Shown piece after piece: positions 25,947 to 34,167 of a stretch of DNA of 60,121 nt. A program made the translations under genes and the position numbers. The notes below the pieces were generated by a model. The model was not told where the DNA came from. It saw nothing but the letters and a program-made list of their open reading frames with translations, and made no database searches. The stretch is taken from NCBI GenBank assembly GCA_020631105.1, contig JAHDHW010000011.1, forward strand, positions 1 through 60,121, given 5' to 3'. This DNA is from Saprospiraceae bacterium. Its GTDB lineage: Bacteria; Bacteroidota; Bacteroidia; Chitinophagales; Saprospiraceae. How positions within the stretch are numbered: the stretch's first letter is position 1; the number at the start of each line of letters is the position of its first letter.

Positions 25947-26346
25947 GATTGACTTTTAGTTTATACTCAAATGATTGAGTTAATCCACATAGATATTAAC
26001 ACTCTATCAAATTAAGGAAATTAAAATTAACCTATACTGAAGTGGTTTGGTTTTCACGCGTCAATATAGCTCAGTAATCATTCTCAGGCTTATGAATTAA
26101 TTTAGAAGATTACTAAGTCAAATTTGCAGCAATCAGAAAAATCAAGAAGTTATTATAGTTATCCACATAGATATTAAGATCTGTGCAATCGACAAATAAA
26201 ACGGAACATTATCAATTATTCTAATAAATTTAACTTGTGCTTAGGAATAGTTATTGATAATCAGACACTTGTAATAAATCACTTAAGTCATCACTTCCTA
26301 TAAAAGTATCTATTTTCATCTAAGTATGAAGAGTGTATATTGCATT
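25947..26346. other. Intergenic region with 17-bp direct repeat
   Basis: The sequence ATCCACATAGATATTAA occurs twice, at 25984-26000 and 26161-26177. The second copy overlaps an exact DnaA box (26159-26167), and the first a one-mismatch version. No gene was recognised in these 400 bp. Confidence 0.6.
26159..26167 (+). promoter_or_regulatory. DnaA box (exact)
   Basis: TTATCCACA is an exact match to the high-affinity DnaA-binding 9-mer. It is the leftmost of six exact copies found between 26159 and 28996. Confidence 0.6.
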
Positions 26347-26380
26347 TTACGTAAGTTTTAATTATTTTTATACGTATAAA
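26347..26380. promoter_or_regulatory. Palindromes upstream of the DUF6364/PIN module
   Basis: TTTATACGTATAAA (26367-26380) is a perfect 14-bp palindrome, and TTACGTAA lies at 26347-26354. They sit 18-52 bp before the antitoxin start. Ribbon-helix-helix antitoxins bind short palindromes to repress their own operon, so these are good operator candidates. Confidence 0.5.
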
Positions 26381-26398
26381 TATAGGTAAATTAATATC

Positions 26399-26647
26399 AT
26401 GAATACTAAATTAACACTAAATCTAAATAAGGAAATTATCCAACGAGCAAAGGACTATGCTAAGGAGCATAACATAAGCCTATCATTCCTTATTGAAAAT
26501 TATTTACAGAAAATTATATCTGATTATAAAAGTGAATCAATTTCAAAAGGTAGTATTGTTAATGAATTAAGCGGAATAATTAAGCTTGATTCTGAAGTAA
26601 ACTATCAGGAAGATCATATGGATTATTTAACTGAAAAATATAAGTAA
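26399..26647 (+). CDS. DUF6364-family antitoxin
   Basis: A small 82-residue protein beginning MNTKLTLNLNKEIIQRAKDYAKEHNISLSFLIENYL, a short beta strand followed by two helices as in ribbon-helix-helix DNA-binding antitoxins of the DUF6364 family. The C-terminal part would bind the toxin. It ends one base before the start of the PIN-domain gene. The pair is plus-strand within a block of minus-strand genes, which fits insertion of a mobile module. Confidence 0.82.
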   Translation: MNTKLTLNLNKEIIQRAKDYAKEHNISLSFLIENYLQKIISDYKSESISKGSIVNELSGIIKLDSEVNYQEDHMDYLTEKYK

Positions 26648-26648
26648 A

Positions 26649-27062
26649 TTGGAAAAAGTTTTTGTTGATACAAATATAATTCTAGACTGGTTAAGTCAAA
26701 GGAAACCTTTTTTCATTTTTGCTAAGCAGCTATTTCTTAAAGGGGAGAATAAAGAGATTAAAATATTAATCAGTACAATGAGTTTTATTTCAACTGAGTA
26801 TATTTTAAGAAAACAAATTGGAAAAGAAAAAGCAAAGCAAGCTTTAGCTGCTATAAGAACTATATGTGAGGTTTGTAATAGTGGAGAAAAAGAAATCGAC
26901 CTTTCCTTAGTTTCTTCTTTCAAAGATTTTGAAGACGCGTTTCAATATTATAATGCACTAAATAATTCGGCAAAAGTTATAATTACACGAAACCCGAAAG
27001 ACTTCAAAAAATCCAAAATCCCTGTAATGAGTGCAGAGGAATATCTTAAGTCAATCAAATAA
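26649..27062 (+). CDS. PIN-domain ribonuclease toxin
   Basis: A 137-residue VapC-like toxin. Acidic active-site residues are in VDTNIILDW near the N-terminus, the helix containing STEYIL, and DFEDAFQYYNA near residues 94-104. ITRNPKDFKKSKIPVMSAEEYL closes the fold. PIN toxins cut RNA, often tRNA or rRNA. Translation appears to begin at a TTG (26649), one base after the antitoxin stop, which would favour coupled and weaker synthesis of the toxin. Confidence 0.85.
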   Translation: MEKVFVDTNIILDWLSQRKPFFIFAKQLFLKGENKEIKILISTMSFISTEYILRKQIGKEKAKQALAAIRTICEVCNSGEKEIDLSLVSSFKDFEDAFQYYNALNNSAKVIITRNPKDFKKSKIPVMSAEEYLKSIK

Positions 27063-27276
27063 GTCAAAAATACACAGAACAATATATCACTGTACCAAAC
27101 TCCCTTTTTAGTCGTACGGCAGTGATACGAGGCGATCTTACCTTATTGAGGTAATACCTATTCAATAGATCAATAAAATATTTAGCAAAAATCAAAGCAC
27201 CAAAGCATAAGTTTTCCTAGCATTTATATCTAAAAAAGACACTTATTATCTTTTTCCACAGAGTTACCAACATATG

Positions 27277-28368
27277 TTAACTTATTCGCTTTCTCAATAG
27301 GAAATTGACAAAAAGCATTGCCGTTAATAACAATAATGCTCCACCTTGATGGAGTACTCCCCAATCTACAGGAATACTTCCTCGAGAATTAATTACCGTG
27401 AAAATTCCAAGGACAACTTGAATTACTAACATAGTTATCCACATATTAATTCCACGACTAAATAATGCGGTAATCTGAGCTTTTCTAGCTTTAAAAAAGA
27501 ACCATAAACCACTGATAACCAATAAATAAGCCGTCGTTCGGTGCAAAACCTGAATGAAGGTAGGCATAAAGCCATTTCGGTCGTAATCGACGAAGTTATC
27601 CACAGTCCATTCAGCAGGATCAAAAACAATAGAAGGAATAAAAACACCATTCATATCAGGCCATGTTGGATAGGATAATCCTGCTTTCATCCCAGACATA
27701 ATTCCTCCCAAAACTATTTGAACAGCCAACAAGGCTAAAAGGCCAATACTCCACTTTCTCAACAATTGATTGTGGATAACTTTGATATTTTGGAAATATG
27801 TACCTAGGGTCGTCCAGAGTAAATATCCATACAAGATAAAAGCTAAAGACAAATGCATCGTAAGCTTATATGCGTTTACCCAAGGTCGATTAATTAAACC
27901 GCTAGCAACCATAATCCATCCAAAAGAAGCCACAACTGCAGCCAGGAAGAATACGGTTAACAATTGCCTGAATAATTTTCTGGAAAAGCGCTTAGTCAAC
28001 AGAAAAAAGATAAAAGGGAAGAGAAAGACAAATCCCATAGTACGAGCCCAGAGGCGATGCAAATATTCCCAAAAGTAAATAAACTTAAAAGTTCCTATTT
28101 TGAAAATAGAGCCCATCTCCATGCCTTCATTAATTTTTTGATACTGGGGAGTAGCTTTATAAAGATCGAAGGCCTCCTCCCATGCCTGTGCATTCATAGG
28201 AGGTAATGTGCCCGTAACGATTTCCCATTTAGTAATGGAGAGTCCAGATCCTGTTAAACGTGTAATACCTCCAATAACAACCTGGAAAAAGATCATCACC
28301 AAACCAATTACTAACCAAGTCTTTACTGTTTGGCCAATTCGTTTGTGTTCAATAAAAAGTGTATTCAT
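27277..28368 (-). CDS. ctaA: Heme A synthase (COX15/CtaA family)
   Basis: This integral membrane protein of 363 residues with about eight hydrophobic helices oxidises heme O to heme A for cytochrome c oxidase. Family signatures include GGITRLTGSGLSITKWEIVTGTLPP near residue 28, the histidine motif FWEYLHRLWARTMGF near residue 93, and the second-half histidine in QVLHRTTAYLL and VLHQGGALLLL. Three exact DnaA 9-mers (27435, 27596, 27771) lie inside the coding sequence, which is unexpected for an ordinary gene. It is divergent from the SRAP gene across the 0.7-kb candidate origin. Confidence 0.94.
   Translation of the reverse strand: MNTLFIEHKRIGQTVKTWLVIGLVMIFFQVVIGGITRLTGSGLSITKWEIVTGTLPPMNAQAWEEAFDLYKATPQYQKINEGMEMGSIFKIGTFKFIYFWEYLHRLWARTMGFVFLFPFIFFLLTKRFSRKLFRQLLTVFFLAAVVASFGWIMVASGLINRPWVNAYKLTMHLSLAFILYGYLLWTTLGTYFQNIKVIHNQLLRKWSIGLLALLAVQIVLGGIMSGMKAGLSYPTWPDMNGVFIPSIVFDPAEWTVDNFVDYDRNGFMPTFIQVLHRTTAYLLVISGLWFFFKARKAQITALFSRGINMWITMLVIQVVLGIFTVINSRGSIPVDWGVLHQGGALLLLTAMLFVNFLLRKRIS
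27435..27443 (+). promoter_or_regulatory. DnaA box (exact) inside ctaA
   Basis: TTATCCACA, an exact 9-mer, is within the ctaA coding region. Confidence 0.5.
27596..27604 (+). promoter_or_regulatory. DnaA box (exact) inside ctaA
   Basis: TTATCCACA, an exact 9-mer, has the same orientation as the copy 161 bp to its left. Confidence 0.5.
27771..27779 (-). promoter_or_regulatory. DnaA box (exact) inside ctaA
   Basis: TGTGGATAA on the plus strand is an exact DnaA box on the minus strand. Confidence 0.5.
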
Positions 28369-28778
28369 CTCTTTAATTTAAATCATCTATCAAATCTATA
28401 CTAACAGGGGATTAAATAACTTACGATACCGAAACTTAGAAAAGTTCATATCCGTAACAAAAGCACGCTATTCGAAGCTTATATTTTATCAGCGATGAAA
28501 CTCTGCGAATAAAAAACATTTTAGCTTCGCATAATTAAGAACCAAACATATTTTGATCCTCCAAAGTTAAAGGCTTTCTGTAAAAGCTTTGTCAACAATT
28601 CTGATTCCCCTAATTAATTATTTTAATAATTTTTTAAAACCCATCATCATCATCAGTAGTGTTAGTATGGGGATAAATTCTAGTTTTAAATTTATGTAAA
28701 CTCATGATTAATATTTCAACAAGAGTTTTCAACATCTTTTTAAACACTTAAAGTATTGATTATCAAAATATTGTTGAT

Positions 28779-28799
28779 TTATTCACACTATGTGGGTAA
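28779..28799. promoter_or_regulatory. Pair of DnaA-like boxes in the candidate origin
   Basis: TTATTCACA (28779-28787) fits the consensus TTATNCACA. TGTGGGTAA (28791-28799), in the opposite orientation, is one mismatch from the exact box. They face each other with three bases between. Confidence 0.5.
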
Positions 28800-28963
28800 G
28801 TTATTAATAGCATAACTTTTTTGTTCACGACTCTTTCTAACATTAAACTTACTGTCGAAAACTATAGTGGATATCAACAGAAAAACAGAGGCTATAAATT
28901 AAATTGAATATGTTTTTTTACTATTCTTGGTAACTACACATTAATAAACGTCTTCTTCACCGG

Positions 28964-28996
28964 TTATCCACGAAAAATGTGGATAACTGTGGATAA
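28964..28996. promoter_or_regulatory. Tight triple DnaA box
   Basis: TTATCCACG (28964-28972, plus), TGTGGATAA (28978-28986, exact box on minus) and TGTGGATAA (28988-28996, exact box on minus) lie within 33 bp. The first two form the inverted repeat GTTATCCAC/GTGGATAAC. Close arrays of opposed boxes like this are typical of bacterial origins and rare elsewhere. The SRAP start codon is 83 bp to the right. Confidence 0.7.
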
Positions 28997-29079
28997 CTAT
29001 CAAAATGCAATGAATAAGCGGTTTTCCTTAAAAAATAGCTAGGATTGCTTAATTTAAAGCATCTTATTAATAAAGACCC

Positions 29080-29745
29080 ATGTGTAGAAGATTTTCGTTT
29101 AAAACAACTATCGAGGAAATGGAACTCCAATTTGGTATGCAAGTACCGACAAATCTTCGATGGAGCTACAACGTTGCACCAACTCAACATGCTTATGTAA
29201 TCCTTAGTGATGCACCTGACAGGTTACAGTATATTACTTGGGGCTTAATTCCAGCAAATTCCAGAGATGGTAAAAATGAAGGTAAACTTATTAATGCCCG
29301 AAAAGAAGGTGTTGGAGTAAGTCCTTCTTTTCGTATCCCTATTCGATCACGTCGTTGCTTAGTATTAGTTGATAGTTTTTATAGCTGGCGGAAGGAGGGT
29401 ACACATGAGACACCATTTAGAATTGCGCATGCCGACGGAAAACTTTTGACGCTTGCCGGAGTTTGGGATATATGGTACAAGGGAGATTATGCGGTTAAAA
29501 GTTTTTCGATTATAACTAAATCAACCGCAGGAAACTTTCGAAAAATTAATCCCAGGATGCCTGTGGTAATTCAAAAAGAGTTTAGAAAAGAATGGTTGTC
29601 TGATATTTCACTTTCTCGTGTCCAGACAATAATGGATGCCAGAGATGCAGAGGAAGATTTTAATTGTTACGAAATTAATGCTGACATACAATCGATCAAA
29701 AAAAATGATCAGAGTCTACACGAACCTAAGTCGCTCTCCAGTTAA
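29080..29745 (+). CDS. SRAP-domain protein (YedK/HMCES family)
   Basis: This 221-residue protein is of the family that crosslinks to abasic sites in single-stranded DNA through the N-terminal cysteine. Cys2 is present (MCRRF), as are the conserved asparagine in GKLINARKEG and the glutamate in DSFYSWRKEG. The position normally held by histidine in the HxRMP motif is asparagine here (KINPRMPVVI), so the residue implicated in catalysis and crosslink reversal is altered. The gene begins right beside the candidate origin and is the first of a run of plus-strand genes. Placement next to single-stranded DNA-forming sequence is suggestive but may be chance. Confidence 0.92.
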   Translation: MCRRFSFKTTIEEMELQFGMQVPTNLRWSYNVAPTQHAYVILSDAPDRLQYITWGLIPANSRDGKNEGKLINARKEGVGVSPSFRIPIRSRRCLVLVDSFYSWRKEGTHETPFRIAHADGKLLTLAGVWDIWYKGDYAVKSFSIITKSTAGNFRKINPRMPVVIQKEFRKEWLSDISLSRVQTIMDARDAEEDFNCYEINADIQSIKKNDQSLHEPKSLSS

Positions 29746-29776
29746 TTAATCATACACACTTTTATAGTAATAAAAT

Positions 29777-30229
29777 ATGCGGGTAGTCATACAGCGTGTC
29801 AAAGAGGCATCAGTTACGATTAATGGAAATATCCATTCTGAGATTAGTCAGGGATTATTGATTTTGTTAGGTATTGAGTCCGAAGATGACCAGACAGATA
29901 TCGAATGGCTTTGTCGAAAAATTAATAACCTTCGCATTTTTTCAGATGATGCAGGTTTGATGAATAATTCAATACAGGATATTCAGGGGGCATTTTTAGT
30001 AGTTAGTCAGTTTACCCTTCATGCCAGTACGAAAAAAGGAAATCGCCCATCCTATATAAAGGCTGCAAAACCGGAAATTGCTATTCCACTTTACGAAGCT
30101 TTTGTAGATTATCTTAAAAGCATATCTAATTTGAAAGTAGGAACAGGAGCGTTTGGTGCAGACATGAAAGTTGCACTAATTAATGATGGTCCGGTCACTA
30201 TTATTATAGATTCAAAAAACAGAGCATAA
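29777..30229 (+). CDS. dtd: D-aminoacyl-tRNA deacylase
   Basis: Dtd removes D-amino acids (and glycine mischarged on tRNA-Ala) from tRNA. The 150-residue size is normal, and signatures VVSQFTLHAST (about 74-84) and GAFGADMKVALINDGPVTI (about 120-140) form the active site. MRVVIQRVKEASVTI is the typical start. The stop codon is immediately followed by the ATG of the next gene, so the two are coupled. Confidence 0.96.
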   Translation: MRVVIQRVKEASVTINGNIHSEISQGLLILLGIESEDDQTDIEWLCRKINNLRIFSDDAGLMNNSIQDIQGAFLVVSQFTLHASTKKGNRPSYIKAAKPEIAIPLYEAFVDYLKSISNLKVGTGAFGADMKVALINDGPVTIIIDSKNRA

Positions 30230-30571
30230 ATGACAATTGAAGAAGCTCAACGTCAAGTGGACGAATGGATTAACACCATTGGTATTCGATATTATAACGA
30301 GTTGACTAATATGGCAATTCTTACTGAAGAGGTAGGAGAAGTTGCACGATTAATGTCTAGATTATATGGCGAACAATCATTTAAAAAACCAGAGCAAGCT
30401 GCGACAGCCAAAGACGATCTTGCAGGCGAAATGGCGGATGTACTTTTCGTACTTATATGTTTAGCAAACCAAACAGGTATCGACCTGACCTCTGCTCTCC
30501 AAAAAAGTCTCGACAAAAAAACAAAACGAGATAAAGAACGACATGCAAATAATGATAAACTAAAAGAATAA
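30230..30571 (+). CDS. MazG-like nucleotide pyrophosphohydrolase
   Basis: A short 113-residue all-alpha NTP pyrophosphohydrolase. The metal-binding pattern EEVGEVARLMSR (about 29-40) and LAGEMADVLFVLICLAN (about 64-80) shows the E-x-x-E and E-x-x-D motifs of the MazG/dUTPase superfamily. It probably hydrolyses non-canonical or excess nucleoside triphosphates to monophosphates. The ATG directly abuts the dtd stop codon, a pairing common in Bacteroidota. Confidence 0.9.
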   Translation: MTIEEAQRQVDEWINTIGIRYYNELTNMAILTEEVGEVARLMSRLYGEQSFKKPEQAATAKDDLAGEMADVLFVLICLANQTGIDLTSALQKSLDKKTKRDKERHANNDKLKE

Positions 30572-30667
30572 CTTTTTGCTCACTGCTTACCAAAGCTCTT
30601 TTCCTATTGATCAAAGTGAGAATTTAATTAGATATTCAAGCCTTAAATGAAAATTAAAATACTTAAA

Positions 30668-33600
30668 ATGAAATACCTATCCCTAATCACTTTTTTATTA
30701 TTCACGAGCTTAACCTTAGGTGCACAAAGTAACCCACAATGGTTACGCTATGGAACTATTTCACCAGACGGAACCCAAATTGTTTTTACATATAAGGGTG
30801 ACTTATATAAGGTGTCATCTTCCGGAGGAGATGCTACACAACTGACCTTTCATGATGGCCACGATTATATGGCAGTCTGGAGTAAAGACGGTTCTAAGAT
30901 TGCTTTTTCTTCTGAGCGTTATGGCAACTTTGACGTATTTGTAATGGATGCAGTTGGTGGACAAGCTACCAGATTAACTTTCCATTCAAATAGTGAAGTA
31001 CCTTATTCGTTTAGCGCAGATAATGAAAAAGTATTCTTTGGTGCGATCCGGCAAGATGATGTAAAGCATCGTCAATTTCCGCATCGATCACAATCTGAAT
31101 TATATGCAGTACCTACTAAAGGAGGAAGAGTAGAGCAAGTGCTTACCTTTCCTGCAGAACTCGTTGAAGTATCAAAAGACGGCTCCAAAATTTTGTACCA
31201 AGATAAAAAAGGTGGGGAAGATCCATGGCGTAAACATCAGGTCTCTTCGATTGCCAGAGACATCTGGCTTTATGATACTAAGGCCAATACTCATAAAATG
31301 ATAACAACATATGAAGGGGAAGATAGACAGCCAGCTTTTACCGCTGATGAAAAGGAAATGTATTACTTAAGTGAAAAAAGCGGAACCTTCAATGTACATA
31401 AAATGTCAATTGAAAATCCTGCTCAGGATCAACAGTTGACAAACTTCAAATTGCATCCGGTTCGTTTCTTATCAGAAGGTAACGGGACACTTTGCTTTAG
31501 CTTTGATGGAGAGTTATACACTATGAAAGAAGGGCAAGATGCAACGAAACTAAAAGTCAATATACGCACTCAGGATAAAAATAATCAAGACAAGTTTATT
31601 TCAATCAACGGAGGTGTAAACCAAATGGAAGTATCCCCCAACGGAAAAGAAATTGCTTTTATCTCTCGTGGTGAAGTATTCGTTACCTCTGTGGAAGAAT
31701 CCTTTACAAAACGGTTAACCAATACACCTGAGCAAGAGCGATTTGTCACCTGGGGCCCTGAAGGAAAATCAGTAGTATATAGCAGCGAACGAAATGGTAA
31801 ATGGAGTGTCTTCAAAACCGAAATTGTCCGTGATGAAGAACCCTTCTTTTTTGCTTCCACTTTATTAAAAGAATCTCCAGTCTTAGAAAATGGTAAAGAT
31901 AACTACCTCGCAAAATATTCTCCCGATGGAAAGAAAATGGCTTTTATTGAAGATCGCCGCACTTTAAAAATCAGAACGCTTTCGACTAATCAGGAAGTTA
32001 CTTTACTGACTCCCGAAGATTTGTTTCATATGCGAGATGGAGATAAATATTTTACCTGGAGTCCGGACAGCGAATGGTTACTTGTTGAGTGGGGAAAGCT
32101 ACTTCAAAACAGCGATGTCTTATTAATGAAAGCGGATGGTTCGCAACGCGTTAATCTCAATAATAGTGGCTACTATGATATGAGTCCACAATGGGTTAAT
32201 GAAGGCAAACAGATGATCTGGTTTAGTAATCGTAATGGACTAAAATCTTACGCAACAAGTGGTCGCTCTGAATTAGATGTATACAGTATGTTTTTTACCC
32301 AGGAAGCCTGGGATAAATTCAATCTTGATGAAGAAGATTATAAATTGATGAAAGCAATCGAAGAGCAGGAAAAAGAAAAAAAGAAAAAAGACGATAAGGA
32401 TAAAAAAGAAGAGGATAAGAAAAAAGAGGAAGATGAAAAGAAAGATAAGGATAAAAAGAAAGTTGAACCCTTAAAGTTCGACTGGGATAATATGGATGAA
32501 CGTATGGCTAAACTAACCATTCATTCTTCTCGTTTAGGCGATGCAGTATTATCAAAAGAAGGAGATAAATTATATTACCTTTCTCGTTTTGAAGATAAGA
32601 TGAATCTTTGGAGCACAAATCTTCGAACTAAAGAAACCAAAATGGCCATCAAGTTAAGCGCCAACTCCGGGAGCTTACAATGGGATAAAGAAATGAAAAA
32701 TCTTTTCCTCTTAAGCGGAGGAAAGATTAGCAAAATTGATGTGGATAAAGACAAGAAAGAAGGCGTGAAAATTAAAGGTGAGATGGAGTTTAATGCGGAA
32801 GCAGAACGCCAGGCTATCTTCGATCATGTCTGGATTCGTACCAATGCTATCTTTTATCATTCTAATTTCCATGGAGTTGATTGGGGTCAGATGAAAACAG
32901 AATACCAAAAGTATTTGCCGTCTATTGGTAATTCCTTTGAGTTGACAGAGATGTTATCCGAAATGCTCGGAGAGTTGAATGTATCTCATGCCGGTGCTCG
33001 TTACCGCGGTAAGCGAATCGAGAATGCGGATGCTACCGCCTCCCTCGGTATTTTTATGAATTATGATCATACTGCTGATGGGATTTTGATTGATGAGATA
33101 TTGACCGGTGGGCCTCTTGACAAAGCAAAGTTCAATGTAAAACCCGGAATGATTATCGAAAAAATCGATGGTCAACTTATCGCTGCTAATCAAGATGTTG
33201 CAAAATATCTAAACCGCAAAGCTGGAGATTTCACCCTGCTAGAAATACTAGATCCTAAAACAAAAAAACGAGAGCAGATTACTGTTAAACCAATTTCTCT
33301 TCGAGCGGAGAACCAATTACTTTACAAACGTTGGGTCAAGATGAATGAAAAGGAAGTGGACGAAAAAAGTAATGGACAACTTGGGTATGTTCACATCCCC
33401 GGGATGAGTGACGGCCCTTATCGAAGCATCTATCAGGATATGCTGGGTAAATATTTTGAACGAAAAGGCGTGATCGTGGATACTCGATTCAATGGTGGCG
33501 GTGACCTCGTTGCGGACCTTGCTATGTTCTTTACCGGAGAGCCTTTTATCAGTTATGAGACGGAAGCCAAGGTAGTTGGTGGCGAACCAACTTCACGGTG

Positions 33601-33928
33601 GACAAAGCCAACGCTAGCCTTAATCAATGAAGCACAGTATTCTGATGGGCATTGTTTTGCTTGTGGTTATACGGATTTAAAAATTGGTAAGACTGTTGGG
33701 ATGCCGGTTCCGGGGACTTGTAGCTTTGCTGGCTGGGAAGGTTTACCTGATGGCTCCGTCTGGGGCGTAGTACCCGTGAGTGCAAAAGATAAACAAGGGC
33801 AATGGATGGAGAATAATCAAACAGAGCCGAATATCAAAGTGAAGAATATGCCGGGTAAGGTTGACGAAGGAATAGACCAACAACTAGAACGCGCGATCGA
33901 TGAGATGATGAAAGACGTCAATAAATAA
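30668..33928 (+). CDS. Tricorn-type S41 protease
   Basis: This large exported protease of 1086 residues from the ATG at 30668 (MKYLSLITFLLFTSLTLGAQ signal peptide) has two N-terminal propellers with TolB/WD-like repeats (about 25-320 and 325-560). A lysine/glutamate-rich linker (about 562-600), a helical core, a PDZ domain (about 770-850) and the C-terminal S41 domain follow. Catalytic residues are seen in order: the histidine in LNVSHAGARY, serine-aspartate in NEAQYSDGHCFA, and glutamate in NNQTEPNIKV. Tricorn proteins trim peptides released by other proteases and would complement the two M1 peptidases of the window. An earlier ATG at 30647 adds seven residues before the signal peptide. A terminator follows. 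Confidence 0.93.
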   Translation: MKYLSLITFLLFTSLTLGAQSNPQWLRYGTISPDGTQIVFTYKGDLYKVSSSGGDATQLTFHDGHDYMAVWSKDGSKIAFSSERYGNFDVFVMDAVGGQATRLTFHSNSEVPYSFSADNEKVFFGAIRQDDVKHRQFPHRSQSELYAVPTKGGRVEQVLTFPAELVEVSKDGSKILYQDKKGGEDPWRKHQVSSIARDIWLYDTKANTHKMITTYEGEDRQPAFTADEKEMYYLSEKSGTFNVHKMSIENPAQDQQLTNFKLHPVRFLSEGNGTLCFSFDGELYTMKEGQDATKLKVNIRTQDKNNQDKFISINGGVNQMEVSPNGKEIAFISRGEVFVTSVEESFTKRLTNTPEQERFVTWGPEGKSVVYSSERNGKWSVFKTEIVRDEEPFFFASTLLKESPVLENGKDNYLAKYSPDGKKMAFIEDRRTLKIRTLSTNQEVTLLTPEDLFHMRDGDKYFTWSPDSEWLLVEWGKLLQNSDVLLMKADGSQRVNLNNSGYYDMSPQWVNEGKQMIWFSNRNGLKSYATSGRSELDVYSMFFTQEAWDKFNLDEEDYKLMKAIEEQEKEKKKKDDKDKKEEDKKKEEDEKKDKDKKKVEPLKFDWDNMDERMAKLTIHSSRLGDAVLSKEGDKLYYLSRFEDKMNLWSTNLRTKETKMAIKLSANSGSLQWDKEMKNLFLLSGGKISKIDVDKDKKEGVKIKGEMEFNAEAERQAIFDHVWIRTNAIFYHSNFHGVDWGQMKTEYQKYLPSIGNSFELTEMLSEMLGELNVSHAGARYRGKRIENADATASLGIFMNYDHTADGILIDEILTGGPLDKAKFNVKPGMIIEKIDGQLIAANQDVAKYLNRKAGDFTLLEILDPKTKKREQITVKPISLRAENQLLYKRWVKMNEKEVDEKSNGQLGYVHIPGMSDGPYRSIYQDMLGKYFERKGVIVDTRFNGGGDLVADLAMFFTGEPFISYETEAKVVGGEPTSRWTKPTLALINEAQYSDGHCFACGYTDLKIGKTVGMPVPGTCSFAGWEGLPDGSVWGVVPVSAKDKQGQWMENNQTEPNIKVKNMPGKVDEGIDQQLERAIDEMMKDVNK

Positions 33929-33950
33929 ACCTAGAAGCTTCAAAAAAAAT

Positions 33951-33990
33951 AAAACGTCCTATTGTTTATCCGAACGATAGGACGTTTTTT
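33951..33990. terminator. Bidirectional terminator after the tricorn gene
   Basis: AAAACGTCCTAT pairs with ATAGGACGTTTT across a loop of about 14 bases, and T residues follow. Confidence 0.9.
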
Positions 33991-34167
33991 ATTCGCTGAT
34001 CCTCTCCTGACATGCATAGCATTATCAGGAACGATCTCAAAAACATATCTTGGTTCCATATTTTACCAATAAGGTAGATTAAATCTATCACGTTATTAGT
34101 TATCTAAAGAAAGTAGTAACTTTTGATTACATTCTGATTTTACGTCACTATTGAAAAAAAATATAAA

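Larger units (their letters stand above)
28369..29079. other. oriC: Candidate chromosomal replication origin (oriC)
   Basis: This 711-bp AT-rich gap has no credible gene. It contains a compact triple DnaA box (28964-28996), a further consensus box TTATTCACA (28779-28787) and a near box TGTGGGTAA (28791-28799). Very AT-rich tracts (28606-28637 and 28895-28925) could serve as unwinding elements. Genes on both sides mostly point outward, as leading-strand genes do around an origin. No dnaA, parA or parB is in the window, so the call rests on sequence motifs and orientation alone. Confidence 0.6.

Noticed and set aside
28957-29190. Minus-strand reading frame over the triple DnaA box
   Set aside because: It overlaps the SRAP start on the opposite strand, is unlike any family, and contains the DnaA boxes.
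32338-32520. Antisense frame of Ser/Phe/Leu repeats
   Set aside because: It is a shadow of the Lys/Glu-rich linker in the tricorn protease.
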